Positions 15,228-24,000 of a stretch of DNA of 64,000 nt are shown here, piece after piece. This DNA is from Streptomyces odontomachi (lineage in GTDB: Bacteria; Actinomycetota; Actinomycetes; Streptomycetales; Streptomycetaceae), in the NCBI RefSeq assembly GCF_024435355.1, contig NZ_JAMJWG010000015.1, forward strand, positions 1 to 64,000. The letters are read 5' to 3'. Below the pieces are notes generated by a model. It was not told the DNA's origin. It made no database searches and saw only the letters and a program-made list of their open reading frames with translations. A program made the position numbers and the translations under genes. Position 1 is the first letter of the stretch. Each line of letters opens with the position of its first letter.

Positions 15228-16292
15228 GTGAAGAAGCGCATCATGGGTACGTTGTCCGGCACGGCGCTCGTCCTGACCGGGCTGACGCTTTCGCCGCAGG
15301 CGGTCGCCGGGTCTGCCGTGCCGGCGGTGTCCGCCGCATCCACCGTCGCGGCACCCAATGACAACCCCGGCTTTCTCCAGGTCTACGACGACAATGTGGA
15401 GAACCTGCCGACGGTCGACCTCCAGTGCCCGGGGGACTGGCAGGACCTCGTCTACTACATGCAGTTACAGGAATACCGGCCCGATGTGTACGTGGTCCAG
15501 CAGATCAGCAACCAGACACAACTCGACGCGCTCACGAAGAGACTGTCGGACGATTTCGGCGAGAAGTACTCCGGGGTGATCGCGGAGGCGAACCCCGCCA
15601 TAGGGCCGAAGGAGTGCGGAGCGCCCAAGTACTACCAGACCAATGCGATCATCTATCGCGCCAGCCGCCTGGAGCTGACGCTCTCGACGAACCGCACCTG
15701 GCAGGCGCAGGCCCAGGACAGCAGTGGTGGCTGCCCGAACAACACGCAGGCGCGCACCAAGGCCGTCAAGGCGATGTTCCACGACAAGGTCGCGAACAAG
15801 GACCTGACCGTCGCCTCGGTGCACTGGCCCACCGCGGCCAGCGACGGTCCTCCGTGCGCCACCCAGAACGCGGCGGAGGTCAGCGCCGAGATGACCGAGG
15901 ACGGTTACGGCGGGACGTTGCAGATCGCGGCCGGCGACCTCAACTACACCGACACCGCCACCTCCGGCGGTACCGACTTCCGGACCTGGTACAAGTCGAT
16001 GAACGGCGATCTCGGCGGCACGTACGGCTTCCGCGACGCCATCTACGCGAAGTGTGCGGCCTCCGGGGACCCGTTGGGCGGCTGCCTGGGTGACAACTGG
16101 ACGATCAGCAGCACCCGCCGCATCGACTTCGTCTTCGCGAGGAACGCGGACGGCAGCATGCCCGCGATCAGCGCCCAGCACACCGTCACCTTCGACGAGG
16201 GTGACGCGGCGGACGTGACCCAGACCGGGGACGACCGCACGGACCGTAACTACTCCGATCACCGTGCCGTCATGGCCCAGGTGCATTACTGA
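15228..16292 (+). CDS. Secreted endonuclease/exonuclease/phosphatase-fold protein
   Basis: A 354-residue exported protein. An N-terminal signal peptide (VKKRIMGTLSGTALVLTGLTL, then QAVAGSA) precedes an EEP (DNase I-like) domain. Motifs in order are LQVYDDNVENLP (Asn of the first motif), DVYVVQQI where the usual metal Glu is Gln, SVHWP, the AGDLNYT catalytic motif (Asp/Asn), RIDFVF and the terminal SDHRAVMAQV (catalytic His). It most likely hydrolyses nucleic acid or phosphodiesters outside the cell, though the Glu to Gln change may lower activity. GTG at 15228 is chosen for AAGAGG 7 bases upstream and a normal signal peptide. It is convergent with the FHA gene. Confidence 0.78.
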   Translation: MKKRIMGTLSGTALVLTGLTLSPQAVAGSAVPAVSAASTVAAPNDNPGFLQVYDDNVENLPTVDLQCPGDWQDLVYYMQLQEYRPDVYVVQQISNQTQLDALTKRLSDDFGEKYSGVIAEANPAIGPKECGAPKYYQTNAIIYRASRLELTLSTNRTWQAQAQDSSGGCPNNTQARTKAVKAMFHDKVANKDLTVASVHWPTAASDGPPCATQNAAEVSAEMTEDGYGGTLQIAAGDLNYTDTATSGGTDFRTWYKSMNGDLGGTYGFRDAIYAKCAASGDPLGGCLGDNWTISSTRRIDFVFARNADGSMPAISAQHTVTFDEGDAADVTQTGDDRTDRNYSDHRAVMAQVHY

Positions 16293-16396
16293 GCGGCACA
16301 TCGGCCCCACCTGAGCCCCCAGCCGAGCCCCACCTGGGCCCCACCTCAGTCCCGTCTGCGCCCCCACCGGGCCCCAGCCGGGCCTGAAGGTGGGGC

Positions 16397-17218
16397 TCAG
16401 TCGGGCTCCTCGCCGATGAGCGCCAGGTCCGGTGGGACGAGGGTGGTCGACTCGACCAGGCCCTTGAGGAGGTTGCGCAGGTAACGGTTGTCCATGGGAT
16501 AGGTGCCGGAGTGCTTGTCGTGCAGCAGCGGAAGGTAGGGGAACGCCTTGGAGTTGAACCGCTTCCTGACCGCCGCGATCTTGTCCTCGATCCTGCGGGC
16601 GGTCCAGCCGCCCTTGGGCCAGAGGTCGGACGTCAGCAGCCCCTCCCGCTGGAGGCCGTTGAGCAAGTCGGCCGCCTCGCGGTAGGCACGCGGGTGCGGG
16701 TTCTCCTCGTAGCGCAGGTAGTCCTGGCCCAGAGCGACCAGGAGCAGGCGTTCGTCGTCTTCGAGCGGCCATACGTGCGGCCGCATCGTGCTGGCCCTGC
16801 GGACGGGTACGAAACCGGGTGAGTCGTACCCCGTCACATACAACTCGGCCAGGTGCTCCCGGCCGCTCGCCCCCTTGATCACCAGGGCGGTGTAGCCCTC
16901 GGCGAGCGGGATGGGACGGGTGGTGGTGTGCATCAGCCGCCCGGGTGGCAGGCAGATGAGCAGCTGGCCGGTGTTGCGCAGCCGCCACTTCCCCCTCTGG
17001 TACGCCAGCTCGCCGTGCTGCCGGCTCACACTCAGGTCGTCCACGCCGATCGGGAGGTCGACCTCCGGTGACTCGCCCCGCCCGAACCGGATGATGCGCC
17101 CCCGCTCGGGTGCGACCCGCAGGTAGCCGTTGACGGACCGCACGTGGAGTGTCCCGGGTGGGGCCGGCACGGCGTACCGGTCAGGGTCCCGTGCGAGGCT
17201 GTAGGGACGGTTGGTCAT
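16397..17218 (-). CDS. FHA-domain protein
   Basis: A 273-residue cytoplasmic protein with an FHA phosphothreonine-binding domain in the N-terminal half. Around residues 40-85 it has IIRFGRGES (Gly-Arg), DDLSVSRQHGEL (Ser-Arg..His) and WRLRNTG (Asn). The C-terminal half (about 145-273) is helical and contains the region GGWTARRIEDKIAAVRKRF, which may be a winged-helix-like segment. FHA proteins bind phosphothreonine on kinases or substrates. It lies 149 bases downstream of a Ser/Thr kinase on the same strand, so it is probably that kinase's partner. GGAGG lies 10 bases before the ATG at 17218. Confidence 0.85.
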   Translation of the reverse strand: MTNRPYSLARDPDRYAVPAPPGTLHVRSVNGYLRVAPERGRIIRFGRGESPEVDLPIGVDDLSVSRQHGELAYQRGKWRLRNTGQLLICLPPGRLMHTTTRPIPLAEGYTALVIKGASGREHLAELYVTGYDSPGFVPVRRASTMRPHVWPLEDDERLLLVALGQDYLRYEENPHPRAYREAADLLNGLQREGLLTSDLWPKGGWTARRIEDKIAAVRKRFNSKAFPYLPLLHDKHSGTYPMDNRYLRNLLKGLVESTTLVPPDLALIGEEPD

Positions 17219-17254
17219 CGGTCTCGGTCCTCCTTGCCTGGGTGGAACATGCCG

Positions 17255-17300
17255 GGTGGGCTGCCCCTGCGTGGCGCGGTGGGCTGCCCCTGCGTGGCGC
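17255..17300. repeat. 23-bp tandem duplication in the kinase-FHA gap
   Basis: Two exact copies of a 23-base unit beginning GGTGGGCTGCCCCTGCGTGG lie at 17255 and 17278 between the kinase stop and the FHA gene start. Confidence 0.9.
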
Positions 17301-17367
17301 TCCGCACCTCGTCTGCCCGTGTCTCCACTCTGGCGCGGCCGGTACGGGACCCCACCCGGTGCCGTGA

Positions 17368-19224
17368 TCAGGAGGAGGGCAGGCCGGGGGCGGCCGAGCG
17401 GGCGAGGTCCGTCGCCAGGTCGCAGGCATGGTCGGTGTCGGGGGCGTTCTGCACCGTGATGCGCATCGTCTCGATGGCGCTCCCGCCGTCCTGGTCCGCG
17501 TAGGAGCGGCCTGCCACATCGACCGCGCAGGTGCGCGCGCCGTCCAGCTCCGGGGCGATGACCGCCGCGTGGCCGCTGAGCGTGGTGCTCTTGTTCTCCT
17601 CGTCCTGGTCCATTTCGGGCCGGTTGAAGCGCAGCTTCACCTCCATCTTGCTGGTGGTGCTCTCCCACTCGCAGCCCCAGCCACCGAACGTGCTGAAAGG
17701 GTGTTTGGCATCGACGCCGGGGATCTTGTTCAACGCGTCGTTGCCGAGCATGGCGCAGGCGTCCCGGTGCCACAGGGAGTCGGATGGCGGAGTCGGTGAA
17801 CGCTTCGCCAGCGGGCCCCGGTTGATCCGCTTGGCGACGACGTCGACGGCCGCGTCGGCGATGTCGCAGTAGGGCTTGTCCGGTCCGTCGGCCGTGCCCG
17901 CCTGCACGACGAGCGTGGTGTCCGTGGTGCCGTCCAACCTGACGAACCGCACGCACGCGTCGCTCGACGGCGGCCGTTCGGCCACGTGCACCCGCCCGAT
18001 GGTGCGCCGCTGCAAGCCCGCCATGTCGGACGCGTCCACGTCGTTGGCGAGGTCCACCTGGATGTCCACGGCCTGTTGGGAGTTGGGCGTCAGGTAGACG
18101 TCGCAGCGGTCGAAGTTCCCGTAGTCCCACTCCAGTTGCGCATCCCCGAACCGGGCGAAATCGGGCGCGGTGAGCAGGGAGCACGGGTCGGCCATGCGCG
18201 GGTCCCCGTCGATGAGCGGGTGTGGCTTGCTCTCCGGGGCCGCAGCTGGCTTGCCGTCCGAGTGCGCGGGTGGCCTGCCGTCCGAGTCCGTACCGATCCG
18301 GATGCCCCAGGCGACCAGGGCACCCACCGCGACCGTGGCGGCCGCGCCCACCAGCAGGCTCCGTCGCCTCCGCGACGTCTTCTCGGGAGCGGGGTCCGAC
18401 CTCCCGTCCCCCGGAGCGGCGGGCTTCTTCGGCGGGAAATCGGGCAACCGCTCCGGCGGGCCCGCGATCGCCGTGAGCCGTTTCTGCACCTCGGCGACGT
18501 CGGGTCGGTCACCCGACTCGGGCCGCAGCATGGCCGTCAGCAGATCGTGTAACGGCCCCTCGGCGATCTCCAGGTCGGTCCCGGGCTCCGGCGGCCGGCC
18601 GGTGATGAGCGCGTACACCGTGGCCGCGAGTGCGTACACGTCCGAACGCGGCTGTGGTGGCCGTCCGTTCTCCACTTCGGGCGCCGTGAAGCCATGGGTG
18701 CCGCCGCCGGTGGCGTTGAACGTGATCGTCTCCGTGCCGCCGATCCGGTACGCGAGGCCGAAGTCGGTGAGTTTGACGGAGTTCCGGCCGCTGGCCAGCA
18801 CGTTGCTGGGTTTGATGTCGCAGTGCACGAGGCCCGCTGAGTGCAGTGCGCCCAGCGCACTGGCGAGCTGTGCGCCGACGTGCGCGGCGAGTTCCGGTCG
18901 GAAGGGGAGCCGGTGGTCGAGGTTTCCCCCGGGGACGTACTCCAACACGAGCCACTGCGTGACCCGCAACAGCCTTCTGTCCTGCACGGTGGTGTACAGG
19001 GCGACCACATGGGGGTGGCGGATGCGCGCCAGTGCCCGCCCCTCCGCGCGCGGCGTGCCCATCGCGACGGTGCCGCGTCTTTCACGCTCCTGCGTCTTGG
19101 CTCGCTTGAGGGCCACGTCCAGACCCAGTTCCTCGTCACGGGCCGGCCAGACCTCGCCCATGCCGCCCTCGATGGGGCCCTGGGTCAGCCGGTAGCGTCC
19201 CCCGACCCTCGCGCCCTTGCGCAT
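17368..19224 (-). CDS. Transmembrane serine/threonine protein kinase
   Basis: A 618-residue Hanks-type kinase. The Gly-rich loop IEGGMGEVWPAR is at about residues 18-29 and the ATP-binding lysine in VALKRAK is Lys40. The catalytic loop is HCDIKPSNVL (Asp136), with DFG at 154-156 and the APE region at 181-183. A juxtamembrane linker precedes one transmembrane helix (about 289-308). The 310-residue extracellular part contains two similar Cys-containing modules, one starting DPCSLLTAPDFARFGDAQ and the other RDACAMLGNDALNKI. Both resemble the DUF3558-like lipoprotein fold and are likely the sensor. The ATG at 19224 is chosen because the kinase fold starts directly after it. It is followed by the FHA gene. 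Confidence 0.9.
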   Translation of the reverse strand: MRKGARVGGRYRLTQGPIEGGMGEVWPARDEELGLDVALKRAKTQERERRGTVAMGTPRAEGRALARIRHPHVVALYTTVQDRRLLRVTQWLVLEYVPGGNLDHRLPFRPELAAHVGAQLASALGALHSAGLVHCDIKPSNVLASGRNSVKLTDFGLAYRIGGTETITFNATGGGTHGFTAPEVENGRPPQPRSDVYALAATVYALITGRPPEPGTDLEIAEGPLHDLLTAMLRPESGDRPDVAEVQKRLTAIAGPPERLPDFPPKKPAAPGDGRSDPAPEKTSRRRRSLLVGAAATVAVGALVAWGIRIGTDSDGRPPAHSDGKPAAAPESKPHPLIDGDPRMADPCSLLTAPDFARFGDAQLEWDYGNFDRCDVYLTPNSQQAVDIQVDLANDVDASDMAGLQRRTIGRVHVAERPPSSDACVRFVRLDGTTDTTLVVQAGTADGPDKPYCDIADAAVDVVAKRINRGPLAKRSPTPPSDSLWHRDACAMLGNDALNKIPGVDAKHPFSTFGGWGCEWESTTSKMEVKLRFNRPEMDQDEENKSTTLSGHAAVIAPELDGARTCAVDVAGRSYADQDGGSAIETMRITVQNAPDTDHACDLATDLARSAAPGLPSS

Positions 19225-19448
19225 TGCGTCTCCCTCATCCGCGACGGGACCGTGCCGCAAAGCTATCGAGTACGGGCGGAGGGTGTGAGGCAAAGCCGTC
19301 GAGTGCACGGGAACGAGGCGCTGCGGCGCACGTGCGCCGGCGGGACGGCGGTCGTGCCGAATGACGCCCGCACCGCCGCGGAGCCGGCAGGGGGCGGGCG
19401 GAGGGCCGCCCCCTGCCGGCCGTCTCGTTGGCCGTCCTGCCCGTCCCG

Positions 19449-20897
19449 CTACCCGCGCCGCGGCTGGTGCCCGAACCGGGCGCCCTCCAGGGGGAGGGAG
19501 TGGACGAGGGGGTCCACACGTCGCTGCGGATGGGTGTGGGACGGCGCCGGGGTGATCGTCGCGGGGGGCTCGCCCGCCTCGGACATCCGGGCCAGCAGCC
19601 TCTCGCACAGGGCGTCGGCCAGTTCCCGGTGCGAGGCGAGGCCGATCAGGTTGTCCAGCTCGTACGGGTCGTGCCGCAGGTCGTACAGCGCCGTCTCCAC
19701 GTACTGGTCCGACGTCGGGTGGTTCCACGGGTCGGCGGCCGGCGCGGTGACGTGGTACTTCCAGCGCGACGTGCGGATGGTGCGACCGCACTCCGCCTCG
19801 CTGACCTGCACATACGCCTCCCCGGGCCAGGTGGCCGCCGGATCGCGCACCAGCGGCAGGAAGGAGCGGCCCTGCATTTCGGCGGGCACCTCGATGCCTG
19901 CCGCGTCCAGCAGGGTCGGCGGCAGGTCGAGGGTGCTGACCGGGGTGTCGATGCGCCGGCCGCCGTCGAAACCGGGCCCGCACAGGGCCAACGGCACCCG
20001 CAGGGAACCGTCGTGGCAGGACCGCTTGTACTCGGTGTTGCGGGTCTTGAAGTGATTGCCGTGGTCGGAGGTGTAGGCCACGATCGTGTCGTCCAGCAGG
20101 TCCATGCTGCGCAGCGCGTCGAAGAACCGGCCGAGGCCCTCGTCGACGCGGCGTATCTGGCCCAGGTAGCCGCCCATGTGCCGGTGGGCCGAGCCGCCGT
20201 CGCCCGGCAACGCGGCCAGGTCAGGCGGCATCCAGCGGCCCTGGTAGCGCTCGGCGTAGCCGTCCGGTGCCGGGTAGGCGTCCACTTCGTTCTGGTGGTG
20301 CGGCTCGATGAGGGACAGGAACAGGAAGAACGGCTCCCGGTGGTGGTCGGCGGTGTACCGGATCGCCGCGTCGAACAGTGCGTCGGACCGGTAGCCGGGC
20401 AGCAGGACCGGCTCTTCCGCGTCGTCGTAGAGCACGGTGCGGTAGGCGTCCGAGGTGAATTCGAGGGTGTTGGCGCCCAGCCAGGTGTCGTAGCCGCCGC
20501 GCTGGCCGGCCGGGACGGGGTCGTGGTCGGCGAGGTGCCACTTGCCGATGTAGCCGGTCGTGTAGCCGGCGGCGGAGAAGTGCCGGGCGAGCGTGGGGGC
20601 GTCGGACGGCAGCGGTATGCCGTTGCGGAAGCAGCCGGTGGCCGTCGGGTACCGGCCGGTCTGGAGGGCCGCGCGGGCCGGCGCGCAGACCGGCTGGGAG
20701 GTGATCGCCTGCACGGCGTGCGTGCCCGTGAGCGCCATCCGGTCGTAGTGCGGCGTCAGGCCCAGCGGATTGCCGTGCGCCCCCGCGGTGTCCCAGCGCT
20801 GCTGGTCGGTGAGGACCACCACGACGTTCGGGGGACGGTCGGCTGGGCGGCGCGGTGCGGGGCGGTCGGTCAGCGGGTCCGGCAGCGGGTCCGTCAT
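19449..20897 (-). CDS. Type I sulfatase, apparently cytoplasmic
   Basis: A 482-residue sulfatase/alkaline-phosphatase-superfamily enzyme that hydrolyses sulfate esters. The formylglycine signature CxPxR is intact (C71-A-P-A-R, followed by AALQTGRYP). Metal-site elements are LTDQQRWD (Asp31, Gln32) and TSDHGNHF, and GKWHL matches the conserved K/H motif. No signal peptide is visible at the N-terminus (MTDPLPDPL), so it probably acts inside the cell on imported substrate. Maturation needs a formylglycine-generating enzyme, not seen in this window. It lies downstream of a LacI regulator on the same strand and opposite a peptide-type ABC importer, suggesting a shared pathway. The C-terminus (about 440-482) is divergent. 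Confidence 0.88.
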   Translation of the reverse strand: MTDPLPDPLTDRPAPRRPADRPPNVVVVLTDQQRWDTAGAHGNPLGLTPHYDRMALTGTHAVQAITSQPVCAPARAALQTGRYPTATGCFRNGIPLPSDAPTLARHFSAAGYTTGYIGKWHLADHDPVPAGQRGGYDTWLGANTLEFTSDAYRTVLYDDAEEPVLLPGYRSDALFDAAIRYTADHHREPFFLFLSLIEPHHQNEVDAYPAPDGYAERYQGRWMPPDLAALPGDGGSAHRHMGGYLGQIRRVDEGLGRFFDALRSMDLLDDTIVAYTSDHGNHFKTRNTEYKRSCHDGSLRVPLALCGPGFDGGRRIDTPVSTLDLPPTLLDAAGIEVPAEMQGRSFLPLVRDPAATWPGEAYVQVSEAECGRTIRTSRWKYHVTAPAADPWNHPTSDQYVETALYDLRHDPYELDNLIGLASHRELADALCERLLARMSEAGEPPATITPAPSHTHPQRRVDPLVHSLPLEGARFGHQPRRG

Positions 20898-21077
20898 ACG
20901 GTTCGTGGCCCTCTCGTTGTCGTGCTCGTTGTCGTGCGCTGGGGCGCGGTGCAGGTCGTGGCGGCGCCGTACGGGGTGGTGGACGCGTGCACGCGTGGTA
21001 CGGGGTGGTGGGCGCCGTGTGAGGGGCGCACCGGGTGGTGGGCGCCGTGCGCGCGGTGTCGTGTCATGTCGAGGCGC

Positions 21078-22097
21078 TCATGTCGAGCCGCGCCGGATGA
21101 ACGTCCACGGGATGACCACCTCGCGGTCCTCCGGCGGCACGGCGCCGGAGAGCCGGTCGAAGAGCAGCCGCACCACCTCGGTGTAGTCCAGGTGCGGTTG
21201 CCCGACGGTGCTCAGCGCCGGCCGGGTGATCTCGCCCTCGCGCAGGTTCCCGGTGCCGAGCACGGCGACGTCGAGCGGCACGGACAGGCCGGCGTCCCGC
21301 ACCGCCCAGATGGCGCTGACCGCGGCACGGTCCGAAGCGCAGTACACCGCGTCCGGCCGGTCCTCCAGCTGGAGCAGGCCGGTGACGGCCCAGTAGCTGT
21401 CGGCGCGGTCGTCGGCGCCGGGCACCACCAGCCGCTGGTCCACGGCGATGCCGTGCCGCTCCAGCGCGTCGTGGTACGCGGCGAGCCGCTGCGACTCGCT
21501 GGACCTGCCGGACAGGTCGCTCTCCTGGCCGACGAACGCCAGCCTGCGGCGCCCCTGGGACAGCAGCGCGTCCAGCGCCTGCCCGCAGGCCTCCCGCTCG
21601 GGGGCGCGGACGACGTCGAAACCGTGCGGTGTCACCGCGTTGTCCAACACCACCAGCGACAGCCCGTTGCGGGCCAGCTGGGCCAGCCGCTCCTGGCCGA
21701 GGCAGTCGAACGGGTCGGAGATCACGGCGCCGTCCGCGATGCCCGTCAGGAGCAGGTCGCACGCGCGGTGCGCACGGGACTCGGAGTCCACGAGCAGCGT
21801 GATCACGCCGTATCCGGCCTGGTCGGCGGCCTGGTGCAGCTGACGGGCGAGCAGATCGTTGGAGGGCACCCCGAGCGAGCCGACGACCAGGCAGACCTGG
21901 TCGGTACGGCGCCGGCGCAGGCCGCGCGCCGCGCTGTTCGGGGCATAGCCCAACTCCCGCACGGCGGCCTCGACACGCTCGCGCGTGCCCGTGCCGTAGC
22001 GGCCCTCGCGCCCGTTGAGGACGTACGACACGGTCGCCACCGAGACCCCGGCGAGCTCGGCGACGTCCCGTGCGGTCGGGCGGGCTCTCTCAGGCAT
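21078..22097 (-). CDS. LacI-family transcriptional repressor
   Basis: A 339-residue repressor. The LacI helix-turn-helix is at about residues 7-27 (TARDVAELAGVSVATVSYVL) with hinge helix YAPNSAARGLR. A periplasmic-binding-protein-like sensor domain (about 65-339) follows. Such proteins usually bind a sugar or related effector. A 13-bp palindrome lies 5 bases before its start (22102-22114), in the region it shares with the divergent ABC importer, so it probably represses both. The sulfatase lies 181 bases downstream on the same strand, across a short repetitive gap. Confidence 0.92.
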   Translation of the reverse strand: MPERARPTARDVAELAGVSVATVSYVLNGREGRYGTGTRERVEAAVRELGYAPNSAARGLRRRRTDQVCLVVGSLGVPSNDLLARQLHQAADQAGYGVITLLVDSESRAHRACDLLLTGIADGAVISDPFDCLGQERLAQLARNGLSLVVLDNAVTPHGFDVVRAPEREACGQALDALLSQGRRRLAFVGQESDLSGRSSESQRLAAYHDALERHGIAVDQRLVVPGADDRADSYWAVTGLLQLEDRPDAVYCASDRAAVSAIWAVRDAGLSVPLDVAVLGTGNLREGEITRPALSTVGQPHLDYTEVVRLLFDRLSGAVPPEDREVVIPWTFIRRGST

Positions 22098-22101
22098 GTT
22101 A

Positions 22102-22114
22102 TTCGTTTAACGAA
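22102..22114. promoter_or_regulatory. Palindromic LacI-type operator
   Basis: TTCGTTTAACGAA is a perfect inverted repeat about a central T, located between the lacI-type start (22097, minus) and the ABC importer (22337, plus). Its A/T-rich composition stands out in this GC-rich region. Position and symmetry suggest the repressor's binding site, giving autoregulation and control of the importer. Confidence 0.7.
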
Positions 22115-22336
22115 AAAGTGGGGTTCTGGTCAAGTCCGCCGTTGGGATCGGTTGTTCCCGTGACCCTGTTGAGCTGCGGAAACAGCCGGGAAACGAGTGT
22201 GGCATGGCTGCGGCCCGTGACGTGGGCGGCCGGTGACTCCAATCGATTCACCGCACGACCATTGCCTTCCGGGCGGCCCGCTGATTTGGTGATTCCTGCC
22301 TCCTCGTGCACCGATCGGCCCAGGAAGGGGAGAGGG

Positions 22337-23995
22337 ATGCCGGCCCACGACTACCCGCCGAACCGGCCGCGACCGGGCAGGCCCGGCGCCGGGACACCAC
22401 CCGGAACCGGTGCGCACGCTCCCGCCCTGCCGCGCCGGACCCTGCTCGCCGGCATCGGCGGCGGACTCGGCCTGGGCGCCGCGCTGTCGGCCACCGGATG
22501 CACCCCGGTCGCCCGGCAGGTGGGCCGCACCGGCGGCGACGGCGGCCGGCGCGGCGGCTCGCTCGTCATGGCCCAGGCGACCGAGCCCAACCTGCCGACG
22601 CTGCGGCAGCAGAACACCCCCAACATCAGCTGGCCCCGGCTGGTCTTCAACACCCTCACCTCCTACGACCGCGCGACCTCGCGCCCCAAGCCGCAACTGG
22701 CCACGAGCTGGACGGTCTCCGACGACCAGCGCACGGTGGTGCTGCGGCTCCGCGACGACGTGCGGTTCCACTCGGGGCGGCCGTTCGGGCCCGAGGACGT
22801 CATCGCGAACATCCGCTACCAGGCCAGCACGAAGGGCGCGCCCGGCCAGCTCCGTTCGGCCGCTGCGACCGTCACGGACGCCACCGCATCGGGGCCGCAC
22901 GAAGTCACCCTGCGCCTCGCGCACCGCATCAGCAACTTCTTCGACCTGTGCGAGATCATGCTGATCTTCGACCACGAGTCGATCCCGGAGATGGAGGCGG
23001 GCCGGCAGCTGAACGGCACCGGCGCGTTCACCTTCGCCGGCTACCAGCCGGGCGTGGCCATGCACTTCCGCCGCAACCCGCACTACTGGATCCCGGGCCG
23101 CCCCTACCTCGACGACGTCGAACTGCGCATCATCACCCAGCAGCAGGCCGTCGTGGCGTCCCTCCAGAGCGGCCAGACGCACCTCGCCTTCGGCCTCTCC
23201 CCGGGCAACGCGCGCAACATACGCGCCGACGAGCGGCTCACCCTGACCGAGATATCCACCCGCGACTCCGGCCAGTACATCGGCTGCAACGTGCGGCGCC
23301 GGCCGCTGCACGACAAGCGGGTGCGGCAGGCCATCGCCTGGGCCGTGGACCGGGTCAGGGTCCGCGACATGGCCATGTTCGGCGCCGCCGTGCTCACCTC
23401 GGTGCCCTGGACGCCCGGCTCACCCGCGTACGACGCGAAGGCCGCCGCCCACTACCACCAGGACCTCGACCGGGCCCGCGGACTCGTCCACGAGGCCGGG
23501 GCGCACGGCGAGCGGATCGAGCTGACGATCATGGCGAACGACCCGCAGCCGCGCGCCATCGCGGAGATCGTGCAGGACGGCATGCGCGCCATCGGCCTGG
23601 ACACCGCGATCAACCCGCTCCAGCCCGCCGCCTTCCAGGAGCGCCTCACCACCGCCACCTTCCCCGGCCTGTGGGTGAGCGGCCACGGCTTCGGCCAGCT
23701 CACCCCGGCCACCCTGCTGAACGGGGCCTATCCCTTCAACGCCCAGAAGAACGCGTCGAACTTCGTCGACGCCGAGTACCGGGGCCTCGCCGACCGCGCC
23801 TGGCGCACCGCGGGCGACCCGGCCGCCGCACGCCGGGTCTACAGCGACGTCACCGACCTGCTGCTGGACCGGCAGTTCGTGATCGACCTGGTGAGCAGCT
23901 CCGGCACCTACGCCACCAGCGACGCGCTACGCGGCTTCGACTACAACATGTTCAACGATCTCGTCCTCGACGACGCCCACCTGGCAGGGAGCTGA
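22337..23995 (+). CDS. ABC importer substrate-binding lipoprotein (peptide/oligosaccharide class, SBP_bac_5)
   Basis: A 552-residue family-5 solute-binding protein. The N-terminus has a twin-arginine-like signal (PRRTLLAGIGGGLGLG) and lipobox ATGC, so it is a lipoprotein, possibly Tat-exported. Family motifs include WTVSDDQRTVVLRLRDDVRFHSG, LNGTGAFTF and VRQAIAWAVDR. Family-5 proteins bind oligopeptides, but several Streptomyces members serve oligosaccharides. The neighbouring LacI regulator and sulfatase make a sulfated or sugar-like ligand plausible. The ATG at 22337 follows AGAGGG closely. It is the first gene of a four-gene operon with the permeases and the fused ATPase. Confidence 0.88.
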   Translation: MPAHDYPPNRPRPGRPGAGTPPGTGAHAPALPRRTLLAGIGGGLGLGAALSATGCTPVARQVGRTGGDGGRRGGSLVMAQATEPNLPTLRQQNTPNISWPRLVFNTLTSYDRATSRPKPQLATSWTVSDDQRTVVLRLRDDVRFHSGRPFGPEDVIANIRYQASTKGAPGQLRSAAATVTDATASGPHEVTLRLAHRISNFFDLCEIMLIFDHESIPEMEAGRQLNGTGAFTFAGYQPGVAMHFRRNPHYWIPGRPYLDDVELRIITQQQAVVASLQSGQTHLAFGLSPGNARNIRADERLTLTEISTRDSGQYIGCNVRRRPLHDKRVRQAIAWAVDRVRVRDMAMFGAAVLTSVPWTPGSPAYDAKAAAHYHQDLDRARGLVHEAGAHGERIELTIMANDPQPRAIAEIVQDGMRAIGLDTAINPLQPAAFQERLTTATFPGLWVSGHGFGQLTPATLLNGAYPFNAQKNASNFVDAEYRGLADRAWRTAGDPAAARRVYSDVTDLLLDRQFVIDLVSSSGTYATSDALRGFDYNMFNDLVLDDAHLAGS

Positions 23996-24000
23996 TCGAC

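Noticed and set aside
19428..22163. Plus-strand open frame of about 900 codons across the sulfatase and LacI genes
   Set aside because: It is the complement of two well-supported minus-strand genes and shows no family motifs.
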